DNA from: Chondrus crispus
Taxonomy: Eukaryota; Rhodophyta; Florideophyceae; Gigartinales; Gigartinaceae
NCBI RefSeq assembly: GCF_000350225.1
Contig: NW_005179213.1
Location: 40,847 to 104,846, forward strand
Direction of reading: 5' to 3'
DNA: 64,000 nucleotides
Below are positions 1-11,278 of this stretch, piece by piece. Every line of letters begins with the position of its first letter. Positions within the stretch are counted from its first letter, which is position 1. The translations under genes were made by a program, and so were the position numbers. The notes below the pieces were generated by a model. It saw only the letters and a program-made list of their open reading frames with translations. It made no database searches and was not told the origin of the DNA.

Positions 1-1112
1 TAACGCTTGCGCCTGCACGAGACCTTCCTTTCTGTGCCCACCGTCGACTCCCTTCGATGGGAGATAGAGACGTCTACCACTTTCCAAGAAGCTTTCGGGA
101 TTCTCCAGGAACCTCTTGTCTGTTACAGTGATTTTAATGGTTCCCGCGCTGGATAGATAACCATTACCAAAGAAGCTGTCCCTCATACCACTGACGTGTC
201 CTACTTCCGTTTCTCTCGCCGCATGACCATAGTCGGGGAACTCAACGCTGTTGATGTTCACCATCACATTTATGGGCATATAATCAGACATTCGAAGAGC
301 TCCAGCCCCAATCTGGGCGCTGATTGCGGGGTACCCTGGACTATCACCCTCATCAGCTGGTGGATGAGGGGTCACATTATCCTCTTCAGGTGTCTTAACC
401 AACTCGATAGCTGGGGAAGCAGGCCTTCCCTCATCACCTCGCACAGGGGTATCCAGAAGTATTCTCTTCACTGGAGGGCCTTCTTCTTGATTCTCATACG
501 TCAGGAGCCTCTTACGAACAGGCGTACCGTTGTTCTCAAGGGTAAGAGGAGCTGAGGCACTCTGCTCAAGAGGCTGCTGAGGCGGAGGTCGGGGTGCATC
601 AGGGAGATCGTTATCCATCATGTCCACTTGGGCATCTCCCTCAACCTCCATCATATCCAGAGACCAGGCATAGCGTTGAGAGGCCTGAATGTCAGACAGT
701 GTCTTGGGATGCGGCATTTCCTCGTTTGAGGGAGTTTTATACGCATATGTAACTGTCTCACGACCCGTGTCCCAACTTGTGTTCCAGATTGGCGCGATTT
801 CGGTCCGATTCAGAAGTTCCCTCATGTCGTGGCCATGCACGTTATAAAGTAGTCTTCCACCCTCTTCTCCGAACAAGCTCGCAGTTCCAACGCTCATGCG
901 TGCATCGTTAGCACTAACACGAGCAAACAGAACCACATTGGCCCCCCAACAAAACCACGGTCCTTTGCAGACTACGGACCGGAACCAGAAGATGCTCTGC
1001 CAGCAGCGGTACTTCGAGACGCAGGTGAAGCCCTTTGTCTTGTAACACGGGCACTCCTGCGCCCTTGAGGAGTCTTACGACTCTGAGGAGATTTACGACT
1101 CTTCGGGGCCAT
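1..1112 (-). CDS. Unknown gene A, 5' part, cut by window edge
   Basis: The product is not recognised. Reading starts at ATG 1112-1110 with a short basic N-terminus (MAPKSRKSPQSRK). One frame then runs open from about 913 to the window edge with no stop over about 300 codons. The two parts sit in different frames. They join in frame if bases 975-914 are removed as a 62-nt intron (GTAGTC donor, T-rich tail, GTTAG acceptor). The protein has a Pro/Gln-rich stretch (PRPPPQQP) and two KR-rich patches (VRKRLL, VKRILL) that could be nuclear signals, so it is probably a disordered nuclear protein in part. It is divergent from the DNA methyltransferase gene, and both carry the same 55-bp upstream element. 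The pseudogene at 39822 begins in a similar way. The open frame is seen; the intron and nuclear location are inferred. Confidence 0.6.
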
Positions 1113-1154
1113 TCTTGAGTCTCTAAACTTGACCAACTTGAAACCTGTCTAATT

Positions 1155-1209
1155 CTGTTCGGGCATCCCCAACCAACTCCCGATAGGAACCTTACTTCGG
1201 CGTCCTTCC
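1155..1209 (-). promoter_or_regulatory. 55-bp shared upstream element, copy 1
   Basis: On the minus strand this 55-bp block matches the plus-strand block at 2164-2218 at 52 of 55 positions. It ends 42 bases before the ATG of gene A. The match fades outside the block, apart from about 10 further bases on its far side. Its placement before two divergent genes suggests a promoter core or 5'-UTR control site. Confidence 0.6.
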
Positions 1210-1212
1210 CCT

Positions 1213-2163
1213 ATAGGAATCAGACTCAGACCAAAAACTAAAAACCAACAATCCACTTTCCCAAGAGAGAACCCTGCAAGAAGGGGTGACTCAGATTTTG
1301 CTTGCCTAACGCAAAGCGCTGTGGCTAGCAGCCAGAGAACCAGCAACCTGAACGATGATAGAGAGATAGACGCGACGCGTCAAACAGAAAGGCGGAACAA
1401 GCCGTCCAGGAAACAGAGATTACCACGGCGATGACGAAAGGGGAGAAGCGCTGCTGTGCTATGCACCGATGGTGTATGTGAAGAGGAGAGAGATTTGAAG
1501 TGCGCCAGTTGTGATAAAGAAAGCGTCAGTTTGGGCAAAAGACCGATGAGGAAGGACGGATGGTGCGGTAAAGGGCCGCAACTATGAGTTGGATTTGAAG
1601 CTACACGAGTAGTTGTACACTGGTCAGTGGTTGCGCCCTGTTCAAGCATTGGTGGAACCCTGCCATGATTTCAAAATCATACAGTTTTTGAGGTTCCAAG
1701 CACCCGTTAATTTTCTGGCATAGGTCCCAGGGGCAGATCTGCGCATGTAAGTTACATGTGGAAAAAATCAGCGAAATTTCATTGGAATCAGGGTTGATTT
1801 TTTACATGTAGAAAACGTGAACCATGCTCTAGGCACCCCCAGGACCCCGGCAACAACCGTTTAGACTGCGCCACAAATGCGGACTAACCTTAATGACTGC
1901 GACCGCTCTACTCTCTTCTGTTACAGCACTTTCGTACTAGTGCACACTATACCGTCCAGGAGGGGCCTGTTGCATTTACGTCCGTCTGGACCGCCCCTTT
2001 ATCAACCACGCAGAGTGATTTCCTTGCTTTGAGAGGTCTTCAGTCTGTTGTATCGCGAGTCGCACCTGCGGTTTGTCCTCTCCATTCGCTGGCAACCGAA
2101 ACTCGATGTATATTGCTTGTTGTCTTGGCTTCAGCGTGGTATACTGGTGGCATTTCTTATAGC
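1213..2163. other. Divergent intergenic region, no gene seen
   Basis: This is the spacer between two divergent genes. I see no convincing ORF. An imperfect inverted pair of ACATGT plus A/T-tract segments lies near 1745-1815. Start-proximal control signals for both genes presumably lie here. Confidence 0.5.
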
Positions 2164-2218
2164 GGAAGGACGCCGAAGTAAGATTCCTATCGGGAGCTGG
2201 TTGGGGATACCCGAACAG
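2164..2218 (+). promoter_or_regulatory. 55-bp shared upstream element, copy 2
   Basis: This is the plus-strand copy of the element at 1155-1209, with only three differences. It ends 56 bases before the ATG at 2275 of the methyltransferase gene. Conservation at matching distances from two starts, in a region where other intergenic DNA has diverged, argues for function or for a recent duplication of a promoter. Confidence 0.6.
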
Positions 2219-2274
2219 ATCTAAGTAACAGTTACTAACGCACTACATTTTCAGCTCGCTATCGACATTGAGAA

Positions 2275-4692
2275 ATGGTGAAGGCGGAAGATCTCGTCTT
2301 GAGGTACTTCCCTCCTTTTCGTTCCGCGTACTTTAGGAGTAAGGGAGTCCCAGAAGAAGGAAGCGTGGCCTATTCGGAAGTCTTGAAATGGATGAAGACG
2401 AGTGAGGCACTCCAAATGCAGGTCGTCATGGATTTGTTGGCTGGATGTGAAGTTGAAGAAAGTAATGCCAGCGGTATCGAGAAGCTGAAAACAAACTATA
2501 TGGATCAGGCTTATCGCGTATGCTGCTCGCTGAGGCTTGAGTTCACCTTTGACAGTCGTGCGTGGGACTACTACACCCTCGTTCCTGAACAGTATCGCAA
2601 GTACTCGTTGCTGGTCTCCTCTTTCTTTACTGCTCATAAGAGAGCGCCAAAAGCAGGTAAGGAAGGGTTTCGTTCAGCTATTGCTACTCAGTTTGAGAGA
2701 ATCTTCTTTCTCATATCTACGGTGCTTGCAGTTCAGGCAAGGTATGGGCCTAAGAAGACAGCAAGGGGAGGAAGTGCCAGTACCAGACCTCCACCCAAGA
2801 AGAAGCACAAGAAAGCAGCAGTCGAAGTCTTAGGCAGAGCCGTTTTGCCCTCTTTCACTGTCACTGAGGAAGTAGGCCAGCGCGTCGGGTTCGCCATTCA
2901 AAGCGTTATTCGAGCCTGGGACGTAATCGCGCATTCTGTTCACTTCCCATCAGCTGAGGTCATGGTGGCACCCTATATCTTGTTCAACGGCCAAACATTT
3001 ACGTTTCATGTCATCAAGAGAATGGCAGAAGGTTTTGCGCCGTCTGTGCAGAGTCGTTGTCTGAAGCTTTCAATACAAGCGTCGTTGAGTTCTGATCAAG
3101 TCTACGCGGAAGCCTCCACTAGGGAAGAACGTCTGGACGCAAACTTTCGCGAAATAGCTGAACTGTTTCTAGGAGACGTCAAATCAGTGGTGCTCTCTGA
3201 TTCTCTGTACAGCGGGAAAGCGGGTGAGCAGATGGATGTGCTTCGCAAGTTTCAGTCCGATCCAGTCAACGAATCTCTTCCGCCGAGGTTCAGAGACGTC
3301 GAAGAAGCTTACGGGTCATCAATCAAGGGGTTCCTGCCTTCTCCAGGCAGCGCTGCAGCTCCTCCTTCGCTACCCACAATTGAACAAAGGATCATAAAGA
3401 CCAGCCGATGTGGACTACTCTCCAACGATGACTCAAGCCGGGGTCCCACAGAAGTTCACCCCGTTGCTCAAGAAACTTCACATTCTAAACGTGTAGAAGT
3501 GTTCCTGGATGTGAAAGAATGCAATGGAGCGGAGAACTGCGAATGTTTCCTGGCTTGCGAAAGACTTCAAAGTGAAATGATGAAGTATGTACGAGTCTAT
3601 GAATGTTCCTTCGAGGATCTCCAAGAAATGGACGATTCTCTCTCACCATATGGAGGGTATGAGGGAGAAGTGCAGCTGCTGTTAACGGATCCTCCCTTCA
3701 ATCACCGTCGAGAAAACGCACAGCCGAACTCAGAGCATGACTTCCTGAGCCAGAATCAGATGGAGCAAGTTGCACAGTGCGCGAGCACATGACTCCGTGA
3801 TGGCGGTCACGCTTTCATTTTTTGTTCTCCTGTACAGTTTCAGGACTGGTTCAAAGTGCTCCAGAGCGTAACAGAAGAGAATGAGGTAGTGTTCAACGTT
3901 GATCCATCTCCTGTGGTCATGATTAAGGAGCCTGGTCATTACTTTGGTGATGCTGGGAAGAAGACTACTGCCCTGCACTCTCTTTCCATGTGGGCTATTT
4001 ATGCTACAAAGCGCTGCTTGAGCAATACAGAATCCTTTGAACTGGTCGACTACTCCAGTCATGGGCATAATACTTCTCGGTATCCAGGCTGGACAAACGT
4101 CATTGATGGTGTTACAAGGCTTCTCCCAGGTGAGCAGCTTCGTGCAAAATCTGCAAGTGATCCTACTCGATCACGAGTAGTTCGTCCCGAGCAGAAAAGG
4201 CGTTCATTGCTGAAGGAGATCATCTGTAGGTTCTCCCTTCCGGGAACTCCAGTACTGGATCTGTTCGGCGGGACTTACTCGAGTGGCTCGGCCTGTATCA
4301 CTCTACCGGAGCACCGGAAGTTTTTGGGTTGCGAGCTTAATGGAGATGTACACAGGACGGCCAAGAAAGCTCTCGTTGAATCATTTGCCGCTGCTCTACT
4401 GCACAAGGACTACGATGTGACTTCAACATCAGAACAAGTTCTAAGCCATGCAAGACTCGTCGTCTCCCATTCTCGTTATATACAAAGGGACCCTGGTTGG
4501 GAGGCTCCAGTTGGTTTCCCAGGCTTTCAGCCATTGCCAGTCTACGTTATACGATTCATATATGCTCTTTGGGGCGTCCCGAACTTCGAACTGAGATATG
4601 GGAAAGTACCGGTCTCTTCCTGGCCCAAATCTATGAAGGGATCGCTCTGTAGTACTCGCAGCGATGTTCTTCTGGCTCTGGCTCTAGACTGA
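2275..4692 (+). CDS. Beta-class DNA amino-methyltransferase (probable N6-adenine), element-borne
   Basis: ATG 2275 opens a 505-codon frame. The frame continues after a likely 69-nt intron (3769-3837, TGTACAG acceptor), which joins the segment ending QMEQVAQ region to FQDWFKVL. Motif IV is DPPF (about residue 472). Motif I, the SAM-binding loop, is VLDLFGGTYSSGSA (Asp at about residue 639) followed by KFLGCELN. The order IV then I is that of beta-class N4/N6 methyltransferases, and DPPF rather than SPPY favours adenine N6. The first ~400 residues match nothing I know and carry a basic patch (PPPKKKHKK), a possible nuclear signal. A SET gene follows at once and a transposase gene converges, so this is probably a transposon cargo gene. 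Apart from the intron the frame is intact, unusual here. Catalytic class is known from the family; target base and nuclear role are inferred. Confidence 0.75.
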
Positions 4693-4735
4693 TCCCATTT
4701 GGGTGTGTTTGTTCAGAAGTCCACGATCCAGCACC

Positions 4736-5206
4736 ATGCTGCATGACTTATTCGCCTCGAGAAATTTTGTTAAGAATGAAATGGTCGGATACTACTACGG
4801 AACTCTCGTATACGACGAAATAAGCTCTCGCTCGCAGCGAACTAAGAGTTACGGTGAAGATGGTATCCTCGGTGCAACTGTCAAGGATTTCACGACATTC
4901 GGCTTGCAGATACCGTTAAATAATGGTGGTCTTACCGGGGAACGCGAAACGGTTCAGGAGGTATACGTCGTTGCCAAGGGGTTTTGCGCTTGCTCAAAGA
5001 TCAACGACCCGAAGTATGAATTGGGAGACAAGGAAAAGGAGATGGCCGAAGCAGTATTAATCGCACCAAGGGAACCGCATGTAGCCTTTGCTACAACTCG
5101 GGTGACTTCAGTCAATGACCTCAACTCGCATATGGTGATCGAGGTGGTGGCAACTAGAGATATTGCTCCCGGAGAAGAGCTTTTTGTTTCTTACAACAAT
5201 AGTTAG
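4736..5206 (+). CDS. SET-domain protein-lysine methyltransferase-like protein
   Basis: From ATG 4736 the 156 codons are almost entirely a SET domain. The start LFASRNFVKNEMVGYYYG resembles the SET-N strand (GLFA-x-R-x-F). SKINDP occupies the place of the usual R-F-x-N-H/D motif, and the end ATRDIAPGEELFVSY is the conserved SET C-terminal strand with its active-site Tyr. The usual NHSCxPN motif is not present in canonical form, so activity is uncertain. The start lies inside the domain's first strand, so a 5' exon is likely. A T-rich stretch ending TTGTTCAG at 4716 could be an acceptor joining it to the methyltransferase 43 bases upstream, giving a methyltransferase-SET fusion, but I could not find a donor that fits the phase. 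It converges with the transposase gene, 66 bp away. Confidence 0.7.
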   Translation: MLHDLFASRNFVKNEMVGYYYGTLVYDEISSRSQRTKSYGEDGILGATVKDFTTFGLQIPLNNGGLTGERETVQEVYVVAKGFCACSKINDPKYELGDKEKEMAEAVLIAPREPHVAFATTRVTSVNDLNSHMVIEVVATRDIAPGEELFVSYNNS

Positions 5207-5272
5207 AAGCAGAGTTGCTGTGCATAAACCTTTACTCATAGATACAATACACAACTGAATGTTTAAAGGTGG

Positions 5273-8200
5273 CTACGATCGGTTTCTCTTAAACACATCA
5301 AGTCTGTACGCACTTCGCGGAGGATATCCCTCGTATCGGCCATATATCTGATAAAAACCACCTTCCTGCAGGATCGGTCTGTGTCGAACAAGGCGAGTTT
5401 CATCCCCCGCAGAGCAGGAACTTACATCTGCGGCCTCACGGGCACAATCATGCAGAGCCATGGCCCTCCGGACATTATTGTGGAGCGGAATCAGAATTCT
5501 CCCTGGGCTTGCCGTCTCAACCGTGAACAAACCGGGTGAAATTCTCTTGCAAGGCACAACCAGGGCATATAACCCCGTACGATGCTTCTGAGACGACCTG
5601 GAACCGTTCATGGTATTTTTTGTCTTAACCACGAAGATTGCAGATATCATCGAGAAAGCTCGACGTGCATCACTTGATCCCACTACAGGGGCAGTGTCTA
5701 CAGTGAAATCATCCAATCTCAATAGCTCTTCTTCGGAATTACAGGTAATGCTTTGTATAACATCACCAGGACCCACTCTTACGATAGTTCTCTTCAGTAT
5801 GTCAGTCTTTCCATATGTTACGACCCACCGTGCCTCCCTGCACTCCGTAATCAGGCACTCATTTCCTTCAACATTCGAGGTGATGTTCGTATCAAGATCT
5901 ACGTATGTTTGCAGAAAGTCCCTAGCATCCTTGTGACACTCGTTCGTTTTTAAGGCTTTCTCGATACAATTCGACGGCTCCCAAGACTTACTTGAATATA
6001 TTAAAGAGGACATCGCTTTCCTTCTAGTCCTTAAAACGTGTAAAACGGGTTCTGGGAATGCTGCTTGAAGCTGATTCCTTAGGCTTCCATGTATTGGGGA
6101 GCACCATTCGGGACGACCAAATAGGCGGAGCACTGATCTGCAAGTTTCATTCGTCCAGTCGGAGCTACTCTTGTCGACGTCTTGCAACTCAATACCAAAG
6201 CGATTAGCCCAATCGTTTGCAATCGCATGCTCCATTGCTTGGAGTTGTGAGTTCTTGTAGTTGGACTTCAGTATTCCGCGCTTCATGTCTTGATGAGCCT
6301 TTTCCAGCACAAGTTCTTGTATAAACTGTACACTTCCAAACGCCGGTAACGTGAATGTGTAGAACTCCAATAGCCGATGTACATTAGGCTTGTCCAACGC
6401 TTGCTTCTCCTTCTGGGAGCTCTGACAAAGGGCTGCTAGTTTCTCAACATACCCAATTGAACGTTTCTTGAGCGATTGAAGGCGTTGCATTCCGCCTGAT
6501 CGATTGTAGTCATGCACAGCATTCGGTCCGTCGATGCATGCAGCCGGATGAAACTGAGTTCGAGAGACAAGTTCCTGGAAGTCCTGTAACAAATCGAGAC
6601 ATTGACTCACAAGTTCGTCTTCAGGCTTTCCTGTCCCATTAGCAGTACAGTACAACTTCCAGGCACTCTTGAATGCTTGAGGTGCGATAAGGAGGAAAGA
6701 GTACATCGCCGAGATGCTCATGCTGTATACTTCCATTCTCTCGATATTCATGAGACGGTTCTGGTAAACTAGGCCTCCTAAAGCCAGGTTTTCCTTAGCA
6801 AACTTCTCCGCATCTCTTCTCACTTGTACCGGTACGTGCCTCAATGTACAATTGATAACATCCTGAGCCAAGCCAAGAAATAAATAATCCGGAGCAACAA
6901 TGCAGGACCGATAAGCATCAAATATAGCAGGAACTACAAGTATGCCTTCCGAAGAACGAGGAACTAGATCGCGTACTTCTTTGAGAGATATGCTCAGTTG
7001 ATGTAACGCATTGAGGCTAGCTTCAAAATCTTCCGGACTCTCCATACCTAAACCTCTTAGTTCCTCCTTGGATATTCTCGTGTTACGGAAAACTTGAAGT
7101 CTCTCTTCATTGCGACAGAAAGCTGGATGATCACTAAGAACATCTGTCCTGTACCCGTAGGCAGAACCGCCTCTGCCCGACTTGTCGTATCTTGCGAAGT
7201 AGCGTAAGTGACATGGTACATTCGACGTGTGGCCGAGAACGTCAATTGTCTCCGATATCGCAAGGTAGTCTGCAATGAACCCAACACAATCCAGGAACAC
7301 AACGATTTCTTTCCCATCTGAATCCTTAGTTACAAAACCTTCCACACTGCCTTTCAAAATGTCTCCAATAAATGAAGACAGCACTTCATTCGTAGATACA
7401 CCAGGTGGAGTCAAACTTAGCCTTCTTAAAGCCCCAATCGATGTTCCTTCATCTGGGAATATACCCAGAGGCATCATATAGCAACCCCTCATACTTCCAT
7501 TCTTCCCAACATGGGGAGTGAAGCCGTCTGAGTACAGGAAGAACCTGTAAACAAATTACTTCCGGCTATCCGACAGACGACCTTCCGGAGGTGCTCGATT
7601 CCCATTCCGTTCTTCCTCGATCCCAACAAACAAGTGATCGGCTTCTGCAACCACTTCATGTACTAGCCCACGAATGAATTCTTTTCCGTGCGACCAGTTA
7701 TCAGCTCTTTCCCCAGAACGGAGGAAGACTATACTAATACGGAAATCACAGTTCATTCCTAAGCTTGTTCTGTTCCATGCTCTGAACACCACGTATGCAA
7801 TCTGCGATGAATCATTATCTCTTGTAAGCACGGAAACGGGTTCAACCCGAACTACGAGGTCTCCCACCCGAAAAGGGACGCTCTCCACATTACGAAGCAT
7901 CTTCTTACTTCGTTTCTTCTTCTTCATCTTCAAACCTCTTGAGATCTCTTCAGGCCCATCTTCAGCGCTGTCTGCTTCAGAGTCCAAGTCTTTGTCTAGT
8001 AATGTTGCAACAAACATAGAATGGACTCTTCCACAAAACGAAATGACGCCTTCGTCTTCATCTGTTTCACCCTCAAGGCCACTTTGGCGAACACTTCTAC
8101 GTATCGATGGAGAATCCTTTGCTTTGACTTCAAGCAAAAGTCCTTCCGCGATCGCCGATGAACCTCCCGATGTGTTGCGGATTCTAAAACGTTCGATAAT

Positions 8201-9004
8201 ATCGCTCCTACACTTCACAATCGGTGCATCTTCTATAGTTCGGAAACATGGGAAGGGGCCGCCATCCGATTGGACAATTGCATCTTCTTGGTTCTCTCTT
8301 CGAATTCCGAGAAGCTTCTGCACAGAATGAGTAGCCAGATCCACCTTAGCCCACTCGCTTGGTTTCACTATCATCACAGGAGCTCTCTCGTCTGACTGGA
8401 ACGTTCCAATGCCCGACTTAGCACCACTCTTGCGAAAGTCTACTGGAAAAGTTCGAATCCCGGTCTTAACAAATGCATGTGTGCGAGCAGAAGGACGAAT
8501 GCTTTTCTTAATTGTGGATGTGCTGGGAAGAGTTGCATCCTCAGACAACCAGTTCAAGAAAACAGAAAACATGTCGTAGGCTTCTTCCGAGAACCGCTTC
8601 GTTCCGGTCATAGCTAGTAGAGATGTAACCGCACTCCATTTCAGCGGAAGCAGCCGTGTATCTCTCACTGCACTTTCGGGCCCGTGCACCGCCTCGGTGT
8701 CTTCGACGTCTTGCACAGCACTAATGATTTCTTCACCTGTCTCTTCGAAATTGACCAGAGCTCTATCTCCTGACGAGCTAGGAGACATTACTCTCCCACA
8801 ATTCTCAACCCCATCCTGTAGCCGGGAAGCATAAGCCTCGTGCAAGTGACCCTTTGTTCCAGCCTCATATGTTTCTGAAGTGAGGGCTTCATCCCTTTGC
8901 GCACTCGAACGAGGAGTTGGCATCTGGAAAAATGGGTCGTCGTTTCTAGAAGAACGAGCATCCCTGCGTTGAACAAGGTTACTACTCCATCGCTTCCGCT
9001 TCAT
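5273..9004 (-). CDS. Large DDE transposase of the Tnp2/KDZ type
   Basis: One frame runs from ATG 9004 to a stop at 5273, about 1,243 codons, with a single TAA at 7558-7556. The C-terminal two thirds has the marks of this superfamily: YSDGF (first acidic residue, about D493), VGFIADYLA followed by GHTSNVPC (second acidic residue, about D579), VVPAIF and VAPDYLFLGLAQDVIN, and LEKAHQDMKR (candidate catalytic Glu, about 901). The N-terminal ~480 residues are hydrophilic with acidic and Lys-rich patches (MKKKKRSKK) and may bind DNA. The TAA lies within GTAATTTGTTTACAG, a 15-nt GT..AG stretch. Removing it keeps the frame, so either this is a nonsense mutation or a minute intron. It converges on the SET gene. 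Family assignment rests on motif order, not on a search. Confidence 0.65.
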
Positions 9005-9507
9005 TTGAGTCCCTTTTCTTGCGACTTGAAAAAGCAGCTGCTTTTAAAGAATGTGTCTGTTCTGAGGCTTTCGTTGGCCAGAACATACACAGCCGGTGGA
9101 GAATACGCACCTAGAACGATAAGAGGAAGCAAAAGGTTCCATAAAGGCGAAGACATGGTGTCTGTTTCTATTCGTCTGGTAATAACGTTACACGGATGTG
9201 TACACGTTTCATCCCGACCGTTTCAGATGAATTTGATCATTTTCACGCACGAAAGGGCTCCCAAATTTGGGATCCCTTTCGAATAAGATCTGAATGCTGG
9301 CAAAATTGCGCCGTGGAAAAATAACGTCAATTCACATATGAGCCTTTGAGGGCGGGGTTTAGCGCGGCCAGGGATACGAACACTTCGGATCAGATTCGGA
9401 CATGATTGCGCTCTCAAGTGAGTTCCAAATGTCTAGTTTCACATGTCCAGCCCCATCTCATAAGGCCTCCGCCGTCTGTGCCAGTCCCCACTCAGATCCT
9501 CCACCAG

Positions 9508-9594
9508 GTAAGTACGGGCTTTCCTCGCTCCCCTTCTCAAACTACCAGATTACTAACCGGTTTGCTCTTCGTTTCCATTCATTTTCAATGATCA
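9508..9594 (+). other. Intron-like segment
   Basis: The segment starts with the strong donor CAG/GTAAGTACG, contains a perfect branch-point-like TACTAAC at about 9554, then a pyrimidine-rich run, and ends TTTTCAATGATCAG. All three signals are in the right order over 87 nt. The flanking exons carry only a very short ORF from ATG 9402, so this may be a non-coding transcript or a gene remnant. Confidence 0.4.
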
Positions 9595-9983
9595 GAGCGC
9601 GCGCGTTGATTACGTAGTCGAGTGCAGGTGAGCCATTCACAGTGACTCCTAACGAGCGTGCTTCTGTAGCAACAGGTACCAACCCAACCGCTATCTTCTC
9701 ACGCATATCACTGAGCTTGTCAACGTACGGATCATGGTCGTGCTCTCCTCTAGAACGCCATCTGAAAGTAAGTTACTCACTGAGTCTGTCTACAGTCCTG
9801 AGCGCGATATCGGCAACAACCAGTACTAACCAAAGCGGTGTCCGTGTTCCTAAGTCCTCTCACTTCGTTCTACTGACTTTGCGATGATGATAGTCTCAAA
9901 GAAGGTAGTTAATAGTAAGTACATTTAGCTGAAGTACGATATGTATAATGCCCCCTTCGAGTAGCTCAAAATAAATGGCAACC

Positions 9984-10032
9984 TCACTGCAGGTGCAGTG
10001 GGCTGCAATGCAGCTCACTGCACCGGCAGTGA
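9984..10032. repeat. Nested perfect/near-perfect hairpin
   Basis: Outer arms of 17 bases (9984-10000 and 10016-10032) pair with one mismatch. The spacer between them is itself the palindrome GCTGCAATGCAGC. The block is rich in CTGCA and TGCAG. Confidence 0.6.
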
Positions 10033-10094
10033 CGACCCCCATATTCCGTGCGATATGCCACCCTATGAGCACTGTACATGGATACCCAGATTCC

Positions 10095-10463
10095 GCCCAG
10101 GGGCAGCATGGGACCATACCATTTCTCGCCCGTGGGCACAGATGTAGGCCCAATTGCACTACCCAGTACTGCCATACCAGGCAGCATCTTGTAGTCCAAT
10201 ACACTGCCCAGACGGGACGCTATGGGAGCGAAATTTAGGATTATATATCCGCCCGCAGGCGAATTATCATTGTACGTAAAAGCACCTGTGGGCGCCACAC
10301 ATAGTATACGCATTACAGCCCGTGGGCGTATTCTAGTCCAATCAAACAACGCCCACGGGCGGGAAAAGGGATTAACAAAAGATCGCCCAGAGGCACATGT
10401 TATGTGCTAGATTTTGCGACATTGTGGGTGATTTTTTTAGTCAAATGTTTTGAGGCCGTGGGC
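10095..10463. repeat. Cluster of GCCCNNNGGC palindromes
   Basis: Seven decamers of the form GCCCGTGGGC or close to it occur at 10095, 10128, 10251, 10318, 10351, 10385 and 10454 (the last begins GGCC). A related ACCTGTGGGCGCC lies near 10284. They occur on both strands by symmetry. Such a density in under 400 bases is far above chance and could be a protein-binding array. Confidence 0.55.
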
Positions 10464-10599
10464 AGAAAAAATCAAACGCAAAAATTGCCCGAAATTAGCC
10501 ATTTTGACCTTCCTGTGTACAGTGCAATTTGAGATTTTTAGCATATTTTATTGCACTGTGAAAGCGAATTGTTGCCGCTGTTGGCCACAAAACTTCCTA

Positions 10600-10770
10600 T
10601 TGGTGGCACTTGGAGTGCACCCAGAGGACGGCATGAGTGTATGATAGTCCTGCACTCATACCGCCCTCCGAAAATGCTATGTAACCTGGAGTGCGAGGTG
10701 AGTGCACTGTGCATTGCATGCTGCATCGCATTTCGTAGTGCACTCACTCTGCACGCAACTTGCGTCCAAG
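10600..10770. repeat. Two imperfect inverted repeats
   Basis: GGAC-type arms around 10625-10670 (GACGGCATGAGTG against CACTCATACCGCC) and around 10698-10760 (GAGTGCACTG against AGTGCACTC) form two adjacent stem-loops. I see no coding evidence in the stretch. Confidence 0.5.
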
Positions 10771-11278
10771 TCCATAGTTTACATGGAGGTTGGAGGCGAG
10801 GGGGTGGAATTTGGAGCTCGGTTGTCAACTTAGTATTCGTTGAGACGAGAAGATGGTGGGCAAGTCACGTGCAGCAAAGCAATACCACTTTGCTGCTTGC
10901 GCTTCTTGCGCTGGTTGATGGGTTGCGTAGAGGGCTAGAGGTCAGAGGAAGCCATGCGTTTCAAGTGCGTAAACTGACTCGTAAACTAACATTGACAGGG
11001 CCCCTTCCCCGGGCAGTTGACGGAAGCTGTGCCAAGGCGGTGGCAGATTTGATGAAGTGAGAAGTATCCGATTATGACTTTCAAGTAACTTATGCGCAAC
11101 GTGGTCGTCAACGACAGAGAAGACAGCGCGAGCTCGAGCCTCGCATCAACCTGGTCTTCCGCCTTGGTGCTGACGCCAATCTTTATGCGCGCATGCAATA
11201 ACTACCGTAAATAAGCTTCCATACGTATTTCCGGCACGCAACACCTTCGAGCGTATCGCTAAACGTACTCCCGCGACA

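Larger units (their letters stand above)
9005..11278. other. Non-coding stretch rich in hairpins; possible small exons
   Basis: No gene is secure here. The part from 9960 to 10860 is packed with short palindromes, listed separately. Between 9402 and 9900 there are splice-like signals on the plus strand, while on the minus strand a ~70-codon open stretch (about 9780 to 9570) containing GLVPVATEARSLGV reads like protein. I cannot tell which strand, if either, is real. The right end of the transposon at 0-9 kb may lie near 9.3 kb, but I found no matching left end, which would be outside the window. Confidence 0.4.

Noticed and set aside
9570-9780. Minus-strand exon with GLVPVATEARSLGV
   Set aside because: It reads like protein for about 70 codons, but the plus strand has better splice signals and no family was recognised, so no CDS is claimed.
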